Below, in pieces: positions 49,266-62,136 of a stretch of 64,000 nucleotides of DNA. Source of the stretch: Solea solea (Eukaryota; Chordata; Actinopteri; Pleuronectiformes; Soleidae); NCBI RefSeq assembly GCF_958295425.1, contig NC_081146.1, positions 8,257,485 through 8,321,484 of the forward strand, given 5' to 3'. The notes under the pieces were generated by a model. The model did no database searches and had not been told where the DNA came from. It saw nothing but the letters and a program-made list of their open reading frames with translations. The number at the start of each line of letters is the position of its first letter. Position 1 is the first letter of the stretch. A program made the position numbers and the translations under genes.

Positions 49266-50711
49266 AGCTGCACTTTGGAGACAGGTATGAGGGAAGAAAA
49301 TAGCACTGCAACAAAACATAATGGTATTGTGGTATGGTAGTGTAGTTTAGGAAGGATTTATGCTTAAAGGCACAACGGTGAACACTACGTGTTAATTATC
49401 CATATTGTAGAGTTGAGGAGGGTAAAAGGATTTTCCCCACCCAAGTGAATAGAAGGAAACAAAACATCCTCTTCATTTCAGGGACTTCACTTCAGACAAC
49501 AATGCACTCTGATTTTCTCCTTGGTATAGCGGGAAAGAATGTGATTCATGAACATGGTAAACTGCCAATACATCCCGCACCATTTGAGAGATGTTTGCAT
49601 CAAGCACTTATGGTACGATGTTAGGATTTTTGATTTTGATTTGTTTTATTTCAAACACAAGAAAATAAAGTAGAACCTGGTCCTGAGTTTTTATATGTAT
49701 TTATACACATATAAATCAAAAAATGGAAAGAACAAAAACACAATATCTCCTCTGAATTTAGTCTTGCATACAAATCATATTTCATGTCCACAAAGGAGAC
49801 GTCTGTCCCCATTTCATGTTTTTGTTTTTGTTTTTGTTTTGTTTAGTTTTACAAATTTACACAAACACAAGAATCAACATTTACATCCGCTGAACACCAC
49901 AAAACTTCTGTTAATCATTTACTGTGTGGAAATGAAAAGTTAAGACACTGACTGACTGACTGATGAATAATGTTCTCATTGTTTCCTCATGAAAACTGTT
50001 TACATGCCGGACATGTTTAGATCCTGTACACGTGGAACTACAGATAAACAAGGACTGAATGGTTAACTCTGAGATCGTTATGATGGACAACATTCAACAA
50101 TAAAACAAAGAGTTTTCCTATTGTAATGCACAAATTTCAAACTTTCATAACCAGATCTAATGGTTGAGTACTGTAAATTATTCCTGGATTTTGTTTAGGG
50201 AAATCAAAAAGTATATATGTGTTCTATAGTTTTAGAGCTTCTTGTGATTATTTGTCTGGCCTTTTTCTACTTTTCTCTGCTCACTCAAACACGATTGTAT
50301 AATATGATGTGACACTAATACACAGTGGCGTCTTAAATGTATTTTCTTAGACAAAGATGCACATTATTTTTCCAAACGAGTAATAAAATATCAAACATGT
50401 AAAGATAGTTTAGAATTTAAAGCAATCACTGTATCTGTAGCAGTTTGCAGTAAAGACGTTCAGACCTTTTTACAAATATCTTTGTAAACCTTTCTAAAAA
50501 TAATTTACAAACCGGCTGAAGCTACAGAATTCCTATGCATTCATTATATGAAGTCAAACATATGTAATGTTATCTCATTATACTGCCTTAAAATGACTAC
50601 TAACAGTTTTTTTTTGCATTTCACTTGTTTTGTTTTGTAAGATTTTGTAGAATGAAGTCATAAACTGAATAATCAGTTATAATTCATTACATTGTGCTGT
50701 AATGTTTCTAT

Positions 50712-50758
50712 CTTTCCAGTGAAGCTGGAAAATGGTACTGTAATTGTTCACTGGAAAG
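50712..50758 (+). other. cgn: stem-loop in the cgn 3' UTR
   Basis: CTTTCCAGTGAA (50712-50723) pairs perfectly with TTCACTGGAAAG (50747-50758), giving a 12-bp stem and a 23-nt loop. Confidence 0.7.
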
Positions 50759-50775
50759 TTTTCATACTGTAATTG

Positions 50776-50789
50776 TACTTCGCGAAGTA
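50776..50789. repeat. 14-bp perfect palindrome followed by a T run
   Basis: TACTTCGCGAAGTA, then GATCC and a run of T. It lies 17 bp downstream of the stem-loop, and TACTGTAATTGT occurs both in the loop and between the two. Confidence 0.8.
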
Positions 50790-53700
50790 GATCCTTTTTT
50801 TTTTCTATCGTGCACAAAACGACATGCAAATAAAACTCTAATGTTAAACTGATCTTATTCTTGAGAATTTCCCTTGAACAGATGGAGTAGGGTATAACCG
50901 GTTTTCAGCTCAACAGGATTAATCTGTGTTGTGTTAAGTAGTTCAGTTGACTTCCCTGGAAAAGGTAACATGTGTCTTAATACTTAATGATCGCTCACTC
51001 GGAACAAAAGCCCAAAAAGAAAAGAACTCTAATAAAGGTTTTACTTAATCATCATGTTCCTCCATTCCAGAGTTTTTAAATGGCACTCGTGTCTGTTGTG
51101 ACCATTGTGCTACAAAGCAGTTGCGTCATGTTTGTGTTTTGGCCACAGGGCTTTTGTTGCAGTGGGGTTTGAGGTAATGTTTGTTATGCAACGCTGACTT
51201 CTTTTTAACTATGAAACCGAATAAGGTCTCGAGAACCACCGAGACCTTATTTCACATTAAGAAATGTGCCAGTTTGTACTTAAGTTGTGCACAATTTGTT
51301 AAGCGATGGCACCAGAAAACTATATCTCTTGGACAGTACATGTGTAGGGAATCAACCCCTCCCAGAGGAACAGACAAACACCATAACCTTTAAACATACC
51401 AGGTATACTGCATACTGTATATAATACCTACTGTGTTTTGTCTACATCAGCTGTTCCCGCTGAAAAACTAGGCGTGTTTTTAACATGTCAGTTAAACCTG
51501 TAGTGGTTACTGTCGTGGCCTTTTATGTCTTGACGTAGACGATTATTTTTATTTTGTCATCACGCCTTCCTGATGTGTTGATAGAGGATAAAGCTTCCAT
51601 TTATGGACACGTTCAGACGGCTATTGTTAGACTGCAGGCCGACTAAAGCTGTACTACAACTCACAAACAGGAAGTAGAACTCATTACAAGTAATATATGT
51701 TGATGGCAAATGCATTTTCACCTCCGAAACATGGCACAGTTACAGCATTCCTATCTCTGGACTTTCTCATGAGGTCTTCACAAACCTCCCGGGTTAAAAG
51801 TTCACTCCTTTTTTTACAAGAAAGAAGTGAGAACATTTTCATACTGGACCACACCTTTAGTGGAGTTAAAAATGTTTGTCGAATGTCTCTGTGAGTGATG
51901 AGGCTTATGTTGCAGACTGGTGAGGCCGTACAGTCGCTACAGTGGGTAGTGATGGATTATGGGCAGCTGCCTGGAGCACCACGGGGTGAGGCAAGTCAAG
52001 AATGTCAACCGAGATGTGTGTGAACGACGGCCTCACGGAAGTACAAAATGTGCGAATTCATACCGGATATCAGAAAACGATCCTGCCTAACGTGAGCCGC
52101 TGTTGATCCTGCTCATCTGTTAATCTCGGTTTAATATGTTTTTTTCACAATGGTTGGATTGAGTCCATGTCTTGCACCGTACCAGAACATTTTTATGACT
52201 TGAGGCATTCGTTTTTCCATCATGCAGTCGGCACCCTGTAGGGACACGTCCAAACTCACATCCTACTAGGCATTCATAACCAGACTGGTTGACTACACCA
52301 CACTTACTCATGTGTGTGTGTGTCTCAGAAGACTGTCCAGGTCTCTTGCTGATTTGGACAATGACCTCCCCCAGTGCTATTGTGTGATTGATCTATGAAA
52401 GACCTGGAAAAGGGAACTGAACTTCAGAAATGTTGTACTTTTGTTGGCACAGAGTCGCACCTTCAGTGTTTGCTGAGGCATCCATGATACTGCGCCTCCC
52501 GTCCGCTGTAACCAAACCTGTACGCAACAACATGGAGGGCACACTACCTGTTTTGCTAGACTGTAAATTATGTGGAGACATACTTTCCATGGGTGGAATA
52601 GGACTTCCATATAATTCCAGTTTTCCCAGTAGAACTTTAAACCTGAGAGCTGACGGGCTAATGACTGGGTGTGTTCTGTTTTGAAATCATGCCGTGTTTG
52701 CTATTACAGCATTGTTGCTGTTGTTCACAAAGTATGCAGCGTAACCGCAGGCGTGAAAATGTGTCCATGTGTTTCCAGGTGATCCGCATGTGGGAAGACG
52801 AACGTTAACATATACGATGACTAATGTGTTTCTGGGTAGTTTAAGTGCATTAATTTGGACAAAACAAAAGGAGTGGAGCAGAGACTGTCTTCATTTCAAC
52901 ACGTCAGTGCTATAAATATCCACATTTCTGTCGGGCCGGAATTTAGAAATACTCAGCTCAGTGTACCAAAAGTCTTAAGTTTAACTTCAATTTGTCTATG
53001 AAATTCTTACATAGATATCAACAAAAGCCCCTTAAATCAAATAAAAACAAAAAAAACTGAGAATTACCTTTAAAAAGTTTACTGAATTTAATTATGGTTG
53101 GTCATAAGAAAAATAACAATATTTTAAAATGAACTTTAATCAACTTGATTCACATGGAGAAGAACTGTTCTGCAATCATGAGGAAACAACAGCACTTTTC
53201 ATCTTTACAGTCCCGACAGGGCACGGCACGGCTCTACTCAACACGGTTTGCTTCATTTTCCATTACTATCGTGCCTATGTGTGTGTCCACGTCACATATC
53301 GTATCGGCTCAGCTCGCATGGAACCTCATCAGAGTAGGTACTAAAAAAAAAAGGATCGGGTACCAAGCAAAAGATAAAAGTGCTGAGTCGAGCCGGGCTG
53401 GAACTGTGTCGTGAAAAAGCAAATCCCAACACAAGGGCCTTAACTGTGAGTAAGACGAGGTTGGTAATCAGGGAGGAAGAACAAATGACAAACTAGATTA
53501 TGTGACTAAAATTAGTGCAAAGTGTCATCATTGTTTTCCAGAAAGAATGGTCATGTTACTAGCACAGAGGTGATTCTGTCACATTACTGCACTCATCATC
53601 ACCTTCAGCTTCCACATGACCAACACATGACCTTTGCCTGCTTCTTTTAAACTTTTTATTGGACAGTTTTATACAACTGACTGATAACAACAAAATAGTA

Positions 53701-54374
53701 TTTTTAATAGGCTGCGTGGTGTTTGTTAAGATCCTCAAGCAAGTGATTGTGTTGTTTTGTCTACGACACGACGGCTGACCTGCGTTGAAACAAGGAAATC
53801 AATAAGACCTTTTCATTTTCTTTGGCCCTTTGGTTATAATTCAATCAAGTTAAAGGAATAGTTCAGGTGTTTTCAGGTGTAGTAGTATGACGTCACCACT
53901 AACTCTACTGCACCAAAGTCCATGGAGAAAATCAACACCTGCTGCTGCTGCTTGTTTGGTAAGTTTGTGAATGAAGTTTTTCAAACATTTGACTCACCAG
54001 ATAATAAACTCTAAGTACATCAACAACTCCTGTTTCCAGTCAGAAAGGGCTATTTCTAATTGTGAGAAAAGGTGACAAACATTCTTAAAATGTCATCAGG
54101 TATGAATTTTATTATGCGAGGATTTACTGGGCTAAAATCTAGTTTCCCTTCTATCCCCGCTGGCAGCCATGTTACCAATTACCAGCATGTGTCAATGCCA
54201 CTTTCAACCATTGTCTACAGTCACTTCTAACACTATTTTCACACAAGATAACCTCATAAGAAAACCATTACAGTTACATCAGAGTGAGACTGATGGTGAT
54301 CGGGTGGGTTCTGACTCACTTGCCAGTGTCAGGTGTGGATGTATGCAAACATGCAAACCGTCTGAGCTCTGGAT

Positions 54375-54420
54375 CAGTCTGTCTGTCTGTCTGACTGTCT
54401 GTCTGTCTGTCTGTCTGACT
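54375..54420. repeat. (CTGT)n tetranucleotide repeat
   Basis: About eleven units with two CTGA variants. Confidence 0.92.
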
Positions 54421-54934
54421 GTGTGTGGTCAGCCGTGCGATGTTAACACATAATTATGGCCCGTGTCATTTCTTAGACTCGTGATGACACGCCGTGTTGA
54501 GGTGTAGGTATGTTAGTGTTCCGAGCATGTGATGTGGGAGAGCTTCATTCTTGATAATTAATCAACCATTAACACACAATTTGCTCGGATGTGATCATCA
54601 GCTACATTCCTGGTTGAGGATTAATTGCTGTGAAAGATCCACTGCATTTTGACATGACTTTTATTTTCTTTCACACATGATCAGTGTAAGGCGGGAACAT
54701 TTCATCCCTGCTCATGTTTCAGACTCACTTAGCGTCACCTCCACGAGCTGTTGTTTGCTCCTCAACGGCCATTAATGCCATTAACGTCTTGATCCAATTT
54801 TAGGTCTGTGCCTGCCTGAAACAGCTCCTGCTAAACTCAGCCTCTTTTTTTGTGTATTTCTTTAATGGTCTTTAATATTAAAGTGCTTTTCTAGTTTTGA
54901 TGACCACTCAAAGCTGCTTTACACTACAGTGTTT

Positions 54935-55015
54935 TGCTTGGAATGGGACGATACCTCTTCTATGTGTCCTATACTGACACAATATCACAAACTTGAGTCT
55001 GATACAGTCATTTTA
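54935..55015. repeat. GATAC-type interspersed repeat, copy 4
   Basis: GAATGGGACGATACCTCTTC and TTGAGTCTGATACAGTCATT match the family described at 7.6 kb. Confidence 0.45.
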
Positions 55016-55018
55016 GAC

Positions 55019-55105
55019 CATTTATGATCTTGCCCAAGGACACATCTTCATGTAGACTAGCGGAGCTGGAAATCAAACCCACAACCTTCCTGATTTTGTG
55101 TGTGG
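55019..55105 (-). repeat. tRNA-SINE-like fragment, antisense
   Basis: Read on the minus strand: GGAAGGTTGTGGGTTTGATT then GTGTCCTTGGGCAAG. This matches the unit at 61.86-61.95 kb (GAAGGTTGTGAGTTCAACTC, TGTCCTTGGGCAAG). Confidence 0.6.
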
Positions 55106-56911
55106 CTTCTTCTGTGCAACAATAATGCTTATGTTTGTTTGTTTGTTTGTTTTCCCCAGGTTTCATTGACGTTACATACTGTAATTTGTCAACACTAACA
55201 CTTTTATTGATCTGAATGTACTTGACCACATGTTTCATAACTCGCCAAGCCACTAAATGCTAAATAATTAACCACAACACAGTGAGGTATCTTCGACCGA
55301 AACATTTAAGTGGATTATTAATCTAAGGCAAAAGGCGTCCACATGTTAGCAGCTTCTTATTAATTCAGATGAAATGGATCCTGCTATCACTGGATTTACA
55401 AACCTGCTTTCCACATTCTTGTAATCTTAAACGGGTTCATTCTGTTGTGTCACGATTTTCAATTAATAATGTATTGGTAAACTGAGCGGTGCAGTCACTG
55501 TCGCTGGATTTCATCAGCCATTATCCAACTGAGGCATCATGAGAAGGTCATTTGGCCCCCTCAGCTGTGGTTTATAAGCTTTATGCATCTATAGAACGAA
55601 AATGGAAAAACATACAACACAAATATTGGCTTGGATCCATGTGACTGTTGGCCTGTGCTGTGCCACTGAAATGGTCAGACAGAAAAAGCATGAAAATAGT
55701 TGTTCCTGCTCAGTTTTTTGGGCCTTAAACTGTGAAACGTGTGGCCCTGATTTCATTTTCATTTCAGGTGTAACAATCCAATTTTCCATGCATTTAAAGA
55801 AGATGTAAGATGTGCATAAGCATCTGGGCGGATATCCTGAATATGCTCTGAGGGATTAGATATAGGCTTCCTCATACCTGCACAAACACTCTTCCAGTTA
55901 AACTCTTAAACAGACAGAGGTGAGTGTATGATGTGTGTGTGTTTGTGTGTGGGTTGCGTCTCCTTGCACAAAGAAGAGAAGTTGCTATTTGCACATCTCA
56001 TTATGAGGAACTGTATTATTTGCACTATGAGCACCTGTGTTTTTGTGTTCTCTTCTTTTATTGTGCTTCTTTGTTCTTTCCTCTGTTATTCATTTTTCTA
56101 TTATTATCGTTGCTCTGTGCGGTGTTTGCCCTTCGACCACGCCACATTTCTCCCAAGGGAGACGAACAAAATGACCCTGACCCTGACCTTGTTTGCATAT
56201 TAAGCTTCCACATTGTTTGTTCAGGCATGATGGCCAGGATGGAAGCCTTACCTAAAGTACATATAAAATGGTTATTCTAAAGCTACAGAAATAAATAATC
56301 ATTTTAAAGCAATTATGCACTTATAGAAGAATATGACGCTTAAGTTGGCGTCCGATTCTCAGCCTCTGATTCGTCAGTTAAGGGAAACTTAGTCCACTGA
56401 GCAGCTGATCCTGCGTTTATTTCACTTCTTACTGCGTTGACCGTGCATTTTTGACGCATTTGAAATACACTTTAACGTTTTCTGCACCCCTGCCCCGACC
56501 CCCACCACTTTTATTTCATTTGAGAACAGAAAAGTGGACATTTGAACCTAACTCCTCCACGTCTTAAATGTACTTAAGTACAGTAAATGTCATATACTTT
56601 AAGACTTTTACTTAAGTTCATCTTCTACCAAAGTCATTTTCTGCTAAGATACTTTGTGTCCCTTTAAAAAAAAAAAAAAGAATCGTGGTTAAATCAAAGT
56701 GAACTATGACTCCTCAGTGACTTTAATATTCAGTATCCTCTCTCTCTGGGGACATTGTATTCTCTTAACGTAACTCATGTTCCACTCTCATGTGACTGTG
56801 AGGATGATGTAAAGTTTCTGCACGTTATCCTGCTCTGACCTGCTGCTCCTCCCATCACAGCTATTCCCTCAGTTCAGGGCTCAGTTCCCTATTTGGCTGT
56901 CCTTGTCTCTC

Positions 56912-56942
<31 letters not shown>
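56912..56942. repeat. (GT)n microsatellite
   Basis: About 15 GT units upstream of tuft1. Confidence 0.95.
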
Positions 56943-56943
<1 letters not shown>

Positions 56944-56990
56944 TGTGGGAGGTTCCACTGGTTTTACACTCCCACAGTGACGTGGTGAGA

Positions 56991-57195
56991 AAAGGTGTCA
57001 CACAGTGTTCTGAGTGAAAGAGAGGAGGCAGAAACACAACACACACACACATTCACCGGTCTGTGGGTCAGTCGACGGTCATCACCAGCGTCTGGAGGAA
57101 CTCTTCTTCCGTTTTATTCACTTCTTTCTTTATTTTATTATTCACTTATTTATTTGTATTTGACGCGCGCGGCGTGCTGTTGTGTTGTCGCAAAG
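56991..57195 (+). promoter_or_regulatory. tuft1: probable tuft1 5' UTR and proximal promoter
   Basis: The sequence immediately before the tuft1 start. It shows GTCGACGGTCATCACC and a short CpG cluster GACGCGCGCGGCGTG (57162-57176) about 20-35 bp before the ATG. A TATTTTATTATTCACTTATT run lies just upstream. The exact start is unknown. Confidence 0.4.
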
Positions 57196-57255
57196 ATGAA
57201 CGGAGTGACGAGGAGTCTGTGCACCTTTGAGGACATCAGAAACCAAGACTATGGG
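57196..57255 (+). CDS. tuft1: tuft1 coding exon 1
   Basis: Twenty codons from ATG, context AAAGATGAACGG, ending GACTATGGG before donor GTGAGT. Confidence 0.87.
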
Positions 57256-60200
57256 GTGAGTTATATTCGATATCACTGTTCGATTAAAACCAGCTGTGTG
57301 TGTTAAAAGAAAAATAATAATGATGATAATAATAATAATAATGATAAAACATAATTTGTAAAGGCATTGTTCAGAGGAGCTACCACTTGCAGCACTTGAC
57401 ACTTACTTTCATAATTTATTAACCTGTCGACTATTTCCTTGATTAATCGCCTAGTTGTTTGGTTTGTAAAAAAAAAAAAAAAAAGAAGGAGAGAATAAGT
57501 GTAGTTGGTCGTTGTTTAATTCCCAAACCTCGAAATCTCAATGACTTTCTTTGTTCGGCAGTTATGAAAAGAACTTGACAAATCGATTAATCAGTTAATC
57601 AGAATCACTGATTAATATGTAATTTCATTCATTCAATGCTTTTCATTTGTGGATTTGTTGTTTCCTTTTCAGTCACAATCATTTTCAGTTCCTTGTTGAC
57701 ATGACTGCTCTGTTTTGGAGGATAGATTAAAAAAAAAAAACATTTATTTATTGATGTGATTATGTCACAGATGTCTCACACACATGAAACAGATGGTTTA
57801 AATCCTCCGTGTCCTATTCAGTGTATTCTGAACCCTCTTTAATACCATCTAAATCTTATTTTGATCTTCCACTTCTTCTGTGTGGCTTCATGTCCTGACA
57901 AAGTCATAAAAACACAGTATTCTGTTCTGTCAGATTGTCAGATCTCTCGCTGTAGAACTGACCTTGTTGATCTGCTTTAAGTGGAGTATTTACTCTTAGG
58001 TATTTGGACGTGTGCTAATTAAAGTATTAAGGCCCAACATAAAGAGTTGTGTGCTTGTCACAGGTGCCTGCTGCTGGCATCACTCACAGGCTTACTGGTG
58101 CAGTCGTGACAGGCGGTTACACGTAAAAGCTCTGCTCGTCGTGCACCACCTGTGAGTGTAAAGTTTAGTCTGAACAGGATTAAACGGCACACGTCTCGCT
58201 TGACTTGCGCCGCATCCTCAGGCCGATGCTCATGTCACCTTCTCGCCTGTCTGCAGCACTGATGGCTTAATCATTATCCTTCCCTGAAAGCTGTTATCTC
58301 GCTTGCACTGTGGTTTATGAGGCTACAGGGCAGTATGACACTTTCACCTTATCAGCAGCAGCAGCAGAGCTGTCCACCAATCACACGCCAGACAACGGGG
58401 TTTCCTTCATGGAGAACACATGGTTCTTGTATTTTTTTAAAAATGCCTCAGGTGTGGTCAGGGCAGAAAGTGAGAGCCAACTCGTGTTTCAACGTGCCAC
58501 GCGTGAATATCGGTGTCTGTCGTGGAGCTGCTCAGCGTGTACAAAGGGCAGCACCACTCACACCCCTAATAAAGCGATTAATCGTGGGGAAGAATGTGTC
58601 GCGGAGCGATTCAAGGAAGTCCCTGTTTGTTCAGCGTGTGTTTCATTTGTTGTATAACGTGGACCTGAAAGGACATTTTCTGCTTCAAACAGAACAGAGC
58701 CCAGGATCATCTTTGACAGAGTCATAGCCAGTAGTCACTTAGTCACCCACACTATTTACATAGCTGGAAAGTCAGATGAGGTGTTTTGCATTATCACTGT
58801 GCAGGGCTGAAAGAAAAGCAGTGGTCATAACCAGAGCTGTAAAGATACTGTAGCCTACATGTGGAGAAGGGATGTGCAGAGTGAGGCCTTCAGGGGTTGT
58901 GTTGTTTTCTTTTTATTGTTTGAAAGTATGTTTACTGATAAGAAGATTTAGCCACCACTGGCTGTTCACCCTCGGAACACAGAGCATTGAGGCTGCTGTT
59001 TTTTTCCATTGCTATGTTAAAATGTACAGTATATACAGTGTCCTTTATCCTTCAGCACAACATAGACAATCCGATTTAAAAAAAAAAAAAAAAAAGAAAT
59101 ACATTTTCACTAACTATATAATTCGGTTTCGCTCGGCTCATTTTTATGAACAAAAAAGAAAAGAGGTCTATTTTGTGACTTCTGCACAATTATTGCTACT
59201 TTATACCACTACCATATAAAAATTAATCATAACTTTGACTCAACAACACATAAGAAGATGAAATGCATTATGTAAAGACACACCCCCAGGATGTCCGTAA
59301 GGCATTGTGTATATTCCCACGGCAATGTACCATTGGTGGTAATTGCTTGTTGGCTGTCGAGGCACTTTTTCTTTTTTATTAAATTATGCCACAAAGATGT
59401 TTAGTTTCCCTGCATTGAGTGACACATTCCCTCTATCTTTCCTCATTCTCCGTCACCATCTCTGTCAGGAGTGTGTGACATCACTGGCTGGGAATTTACC
59501 AAGCATGGCATCTAGTCGTGTCTCTGTGGAGGAAAAGACTGCAGCACAGCTGGAGCACAGCTGGAGCACACCTGGATCACAGAGCAGAGAAAAACACACG
59601 TCGTTACTCACGTCATAGATCCTTGTTCCTGGACAAGTCGTCTGCTTTATCGTCTGACGCCGTGATGATGATGAACACAGACACTTTAACAACCCTTTAC
59701 TTCACACCTCCGCTCGACACAGTTTACCAAACCTTTAGCTTAACCTTTACGTTTACACAGACGACCTCAAAGGCGAGGAGTGAGTCAGTTAATCTGTATG
59801 TGTTAAAGGAGGGGGAATACATTAAACTACGCAACATTCCACATTTCTATACAATATATGGTAAATAACAAAGAAAAACAAGGACACACTTTTGCATTAC
59901 TCTTTCATTTTACCCAATCTTGACTTTTCATTGATAAATGAACCTATTGTTGCACTATAGTTGGGCAGTGTAATCACATGTCCAGACCACTACCATAACA
60001 GAACTCTTTAATTCTTACACCTGTTGTGTCTGTGTCAAAGGCCGAGGTTTTATAATGCACTTGGAAAAAAGTGTCATCTGTGCAGCAGGTGTGAGAAAGC
60101 AGTGCATTATAGACACAGTGTGATTTCCATGTGGTGGATGAAATACACACACACACACACACACAGTGCACCAGCCTGTGAGGCACAACAAGAGGATGTT

Positions 60201-62064
60201 TTAATATGTAAGGCTCTTTTACCTGTTACACGTTGAGAACCTGTGCAACTTAATATCAGGTAGTTATTTAAAGCCACACACAGCTCTGGGGGAGATTTTT
60301 TGTTTTGTTTTCTTGTCCCAGATTAAGGAGGTCTGGCTGTTCAGTAACATTCTCAGGGAGCAGTCACCCCTCGGCACATTTAACACGGATGATTTACAGG
60401 CCTCCTGATGCCAGAGTCCAAAACAAAAGCGTCTTCAGGCCCTGTGAGCCTCTCTGATTGGTCATCCCCCGTGATCTTTTGTGCCCATTGTCGCTGTGCC
60501 CAGCAGCGTGGCTGCAGTTTTGCTGTGTGCTTAGTTTCAGATTTCTGCTTCGTTTTAAAAGGTAGTGTCTGTGTGTGTTTGTGTGTGTGTACCTCGGGGG
60601 TGCGACGTCCATCTTTGTGTGCGTTATCCCGCCTGTTTGTGTCTGTGTGTCTGTGCATACATGCGTCACTGTCCATGAGCACATCCAACTGGTTCCTTTG
60701 TTTGTGTTCCCAGGAAGTCTAGTCTTACAAGTTGGCTTTAGCAGGTGGTACAGACGCCATTGTGTGTCCGTGTGTGTCCGTGTGTGTGTGAGAATATAAG
60801 AGTAAGGCAGAGAGAGCAGCGTGTAAATAGTTGATGGCAGAGCGAGGATTAGCTGTCTTTGTTTGGTTGTCCATGAAGGGCCAAAGAGGTTGTATCATGA
60901 TGGATTCCTCCTTAACAAACCCCTTACTGTTCTCCTTTTTTTTTCTCACCCCCTCCTCTCTTTTCCGTCTCTTGTTCTCTGTTCCCTATCTGAGCTTTCA
61001 GGTGTGTGTAATCTGAGAGGAAGGCATGTTGAACAAGAGGGGAATTTTTTTGCTTTCATTTCTGTGACTCCCGTTTGTCATAGTTGGACCCCCACCCAAA
61101 CTATTAGGCTATTTCCTTTGCCTGCTTACTTTCTTTTTCTTATCTCATCTGCGCCTCACAGTTCAATACATCCCTCTCTGCTCTCCCTTCTGTGATTGTA
61201 TTCCCAGTGGACCATAAATGCAATCCATCTGTTGTGGATGGAACCCTTTTTATTTTTTTTATAACCTCCCCACTCTTTATCAGGGCAATAAGCCTTACAT
61301 TTCCTCTGTCTGGCTAACATGAAGGCCAGGGCTTTCTCCACATCAGACACAGTAGAACGGCCTTCATTCACGTTGAATGGCAAAAACATTGAAGTTGAAA
61401 AGTGAATTCTTTATTTTAGAATCAGCAGTGTACAATAACAGTCTCACATCGAGGTCTAAATAGTTGCTGTTCTTGATCTTCTGATCATATCACATGATTC
61501 GAGCTTCTGCTCATGATGTGATATGACATGTGAAAGCTTCACAACAGACACTGAACAGACTGTGGCGGACTAAACAGGAACTGGAGTTTGTGTTATTCAT
61601 CAAAATCAGATTGATTATCAGTTGTTTACCAAAATAAAATACCCACACCCTCAGCCACATTGATAATGAGTTGTTTACCAAAATAAAATACCCACACCCT
61701 CAGCCACATTGATTATGAGTTGTTTACCAAAATAAAATACCCACATCCTCAGCCACATCGATTATGAGTTGTTTACTAAAATAAAGTACCCACACACAAA
61801 GATACAACATTGATATACATTAATATGTAAAGCCTGACCAAACCTTTACTGTACGACTGTAGCTCAGTATTAAGTCGAGTCGTCTTTCAACATGAAGGTT
61901 GTGAGTTCAACTCCGCAATGTCCTTGGGCAAGACACTTAACCCTATGATGCTCCTCGCCACATGTGAGTGGGTTTGAAAGATGCATGGTAGAACACGTGC
62001 TGCGTATATGTATATATATATATATTTATATATATATATACATATGTATGTATGTATGTATGTG

Positions 62065-62136
<72 letters not shown>

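Larger units (their letters stand above)
49266..50860 (+). other. cgn: cgn 3' UTR with several polyadenylation signals
   Basis: AT-rich sequence without conserved frames. AATAAA hexamers occur at 49664-49669, 50099-50104, 50382-50387 and 50829-50834. I favour the last as the main 3' end but cannot choose from sequence alone. Confidence 0.5.
50861..56990. other. intergenic region between cgn and tuft1
   Basis: About 6 kb with no recognisable exon. Contents: a (CTGT)n tract (54.4 kb), GATAC-type and tRNA-SINE fragments (54.9-55.1 kb), a GT run (56.9 kb) and a GGTACC-containing low-copy stretch near 53.2-53.4 kb. The short open frames lack domains. Confidence 0.6.

Noticed and set aside
52377..52684. 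Overlapping frames on both strands suggestive of a transposase or gene fragment
   Set aside because: No recognisable motif in any frame; the intervals are short and mutually inconsistent.
53121..53430. Possible MITE around GCTCAGCTCGCATGGAACCT and GGGTACC
   Set aside because: It looks like a fish repeat, but I could not find paired terminal repeats or a second copy in the window.
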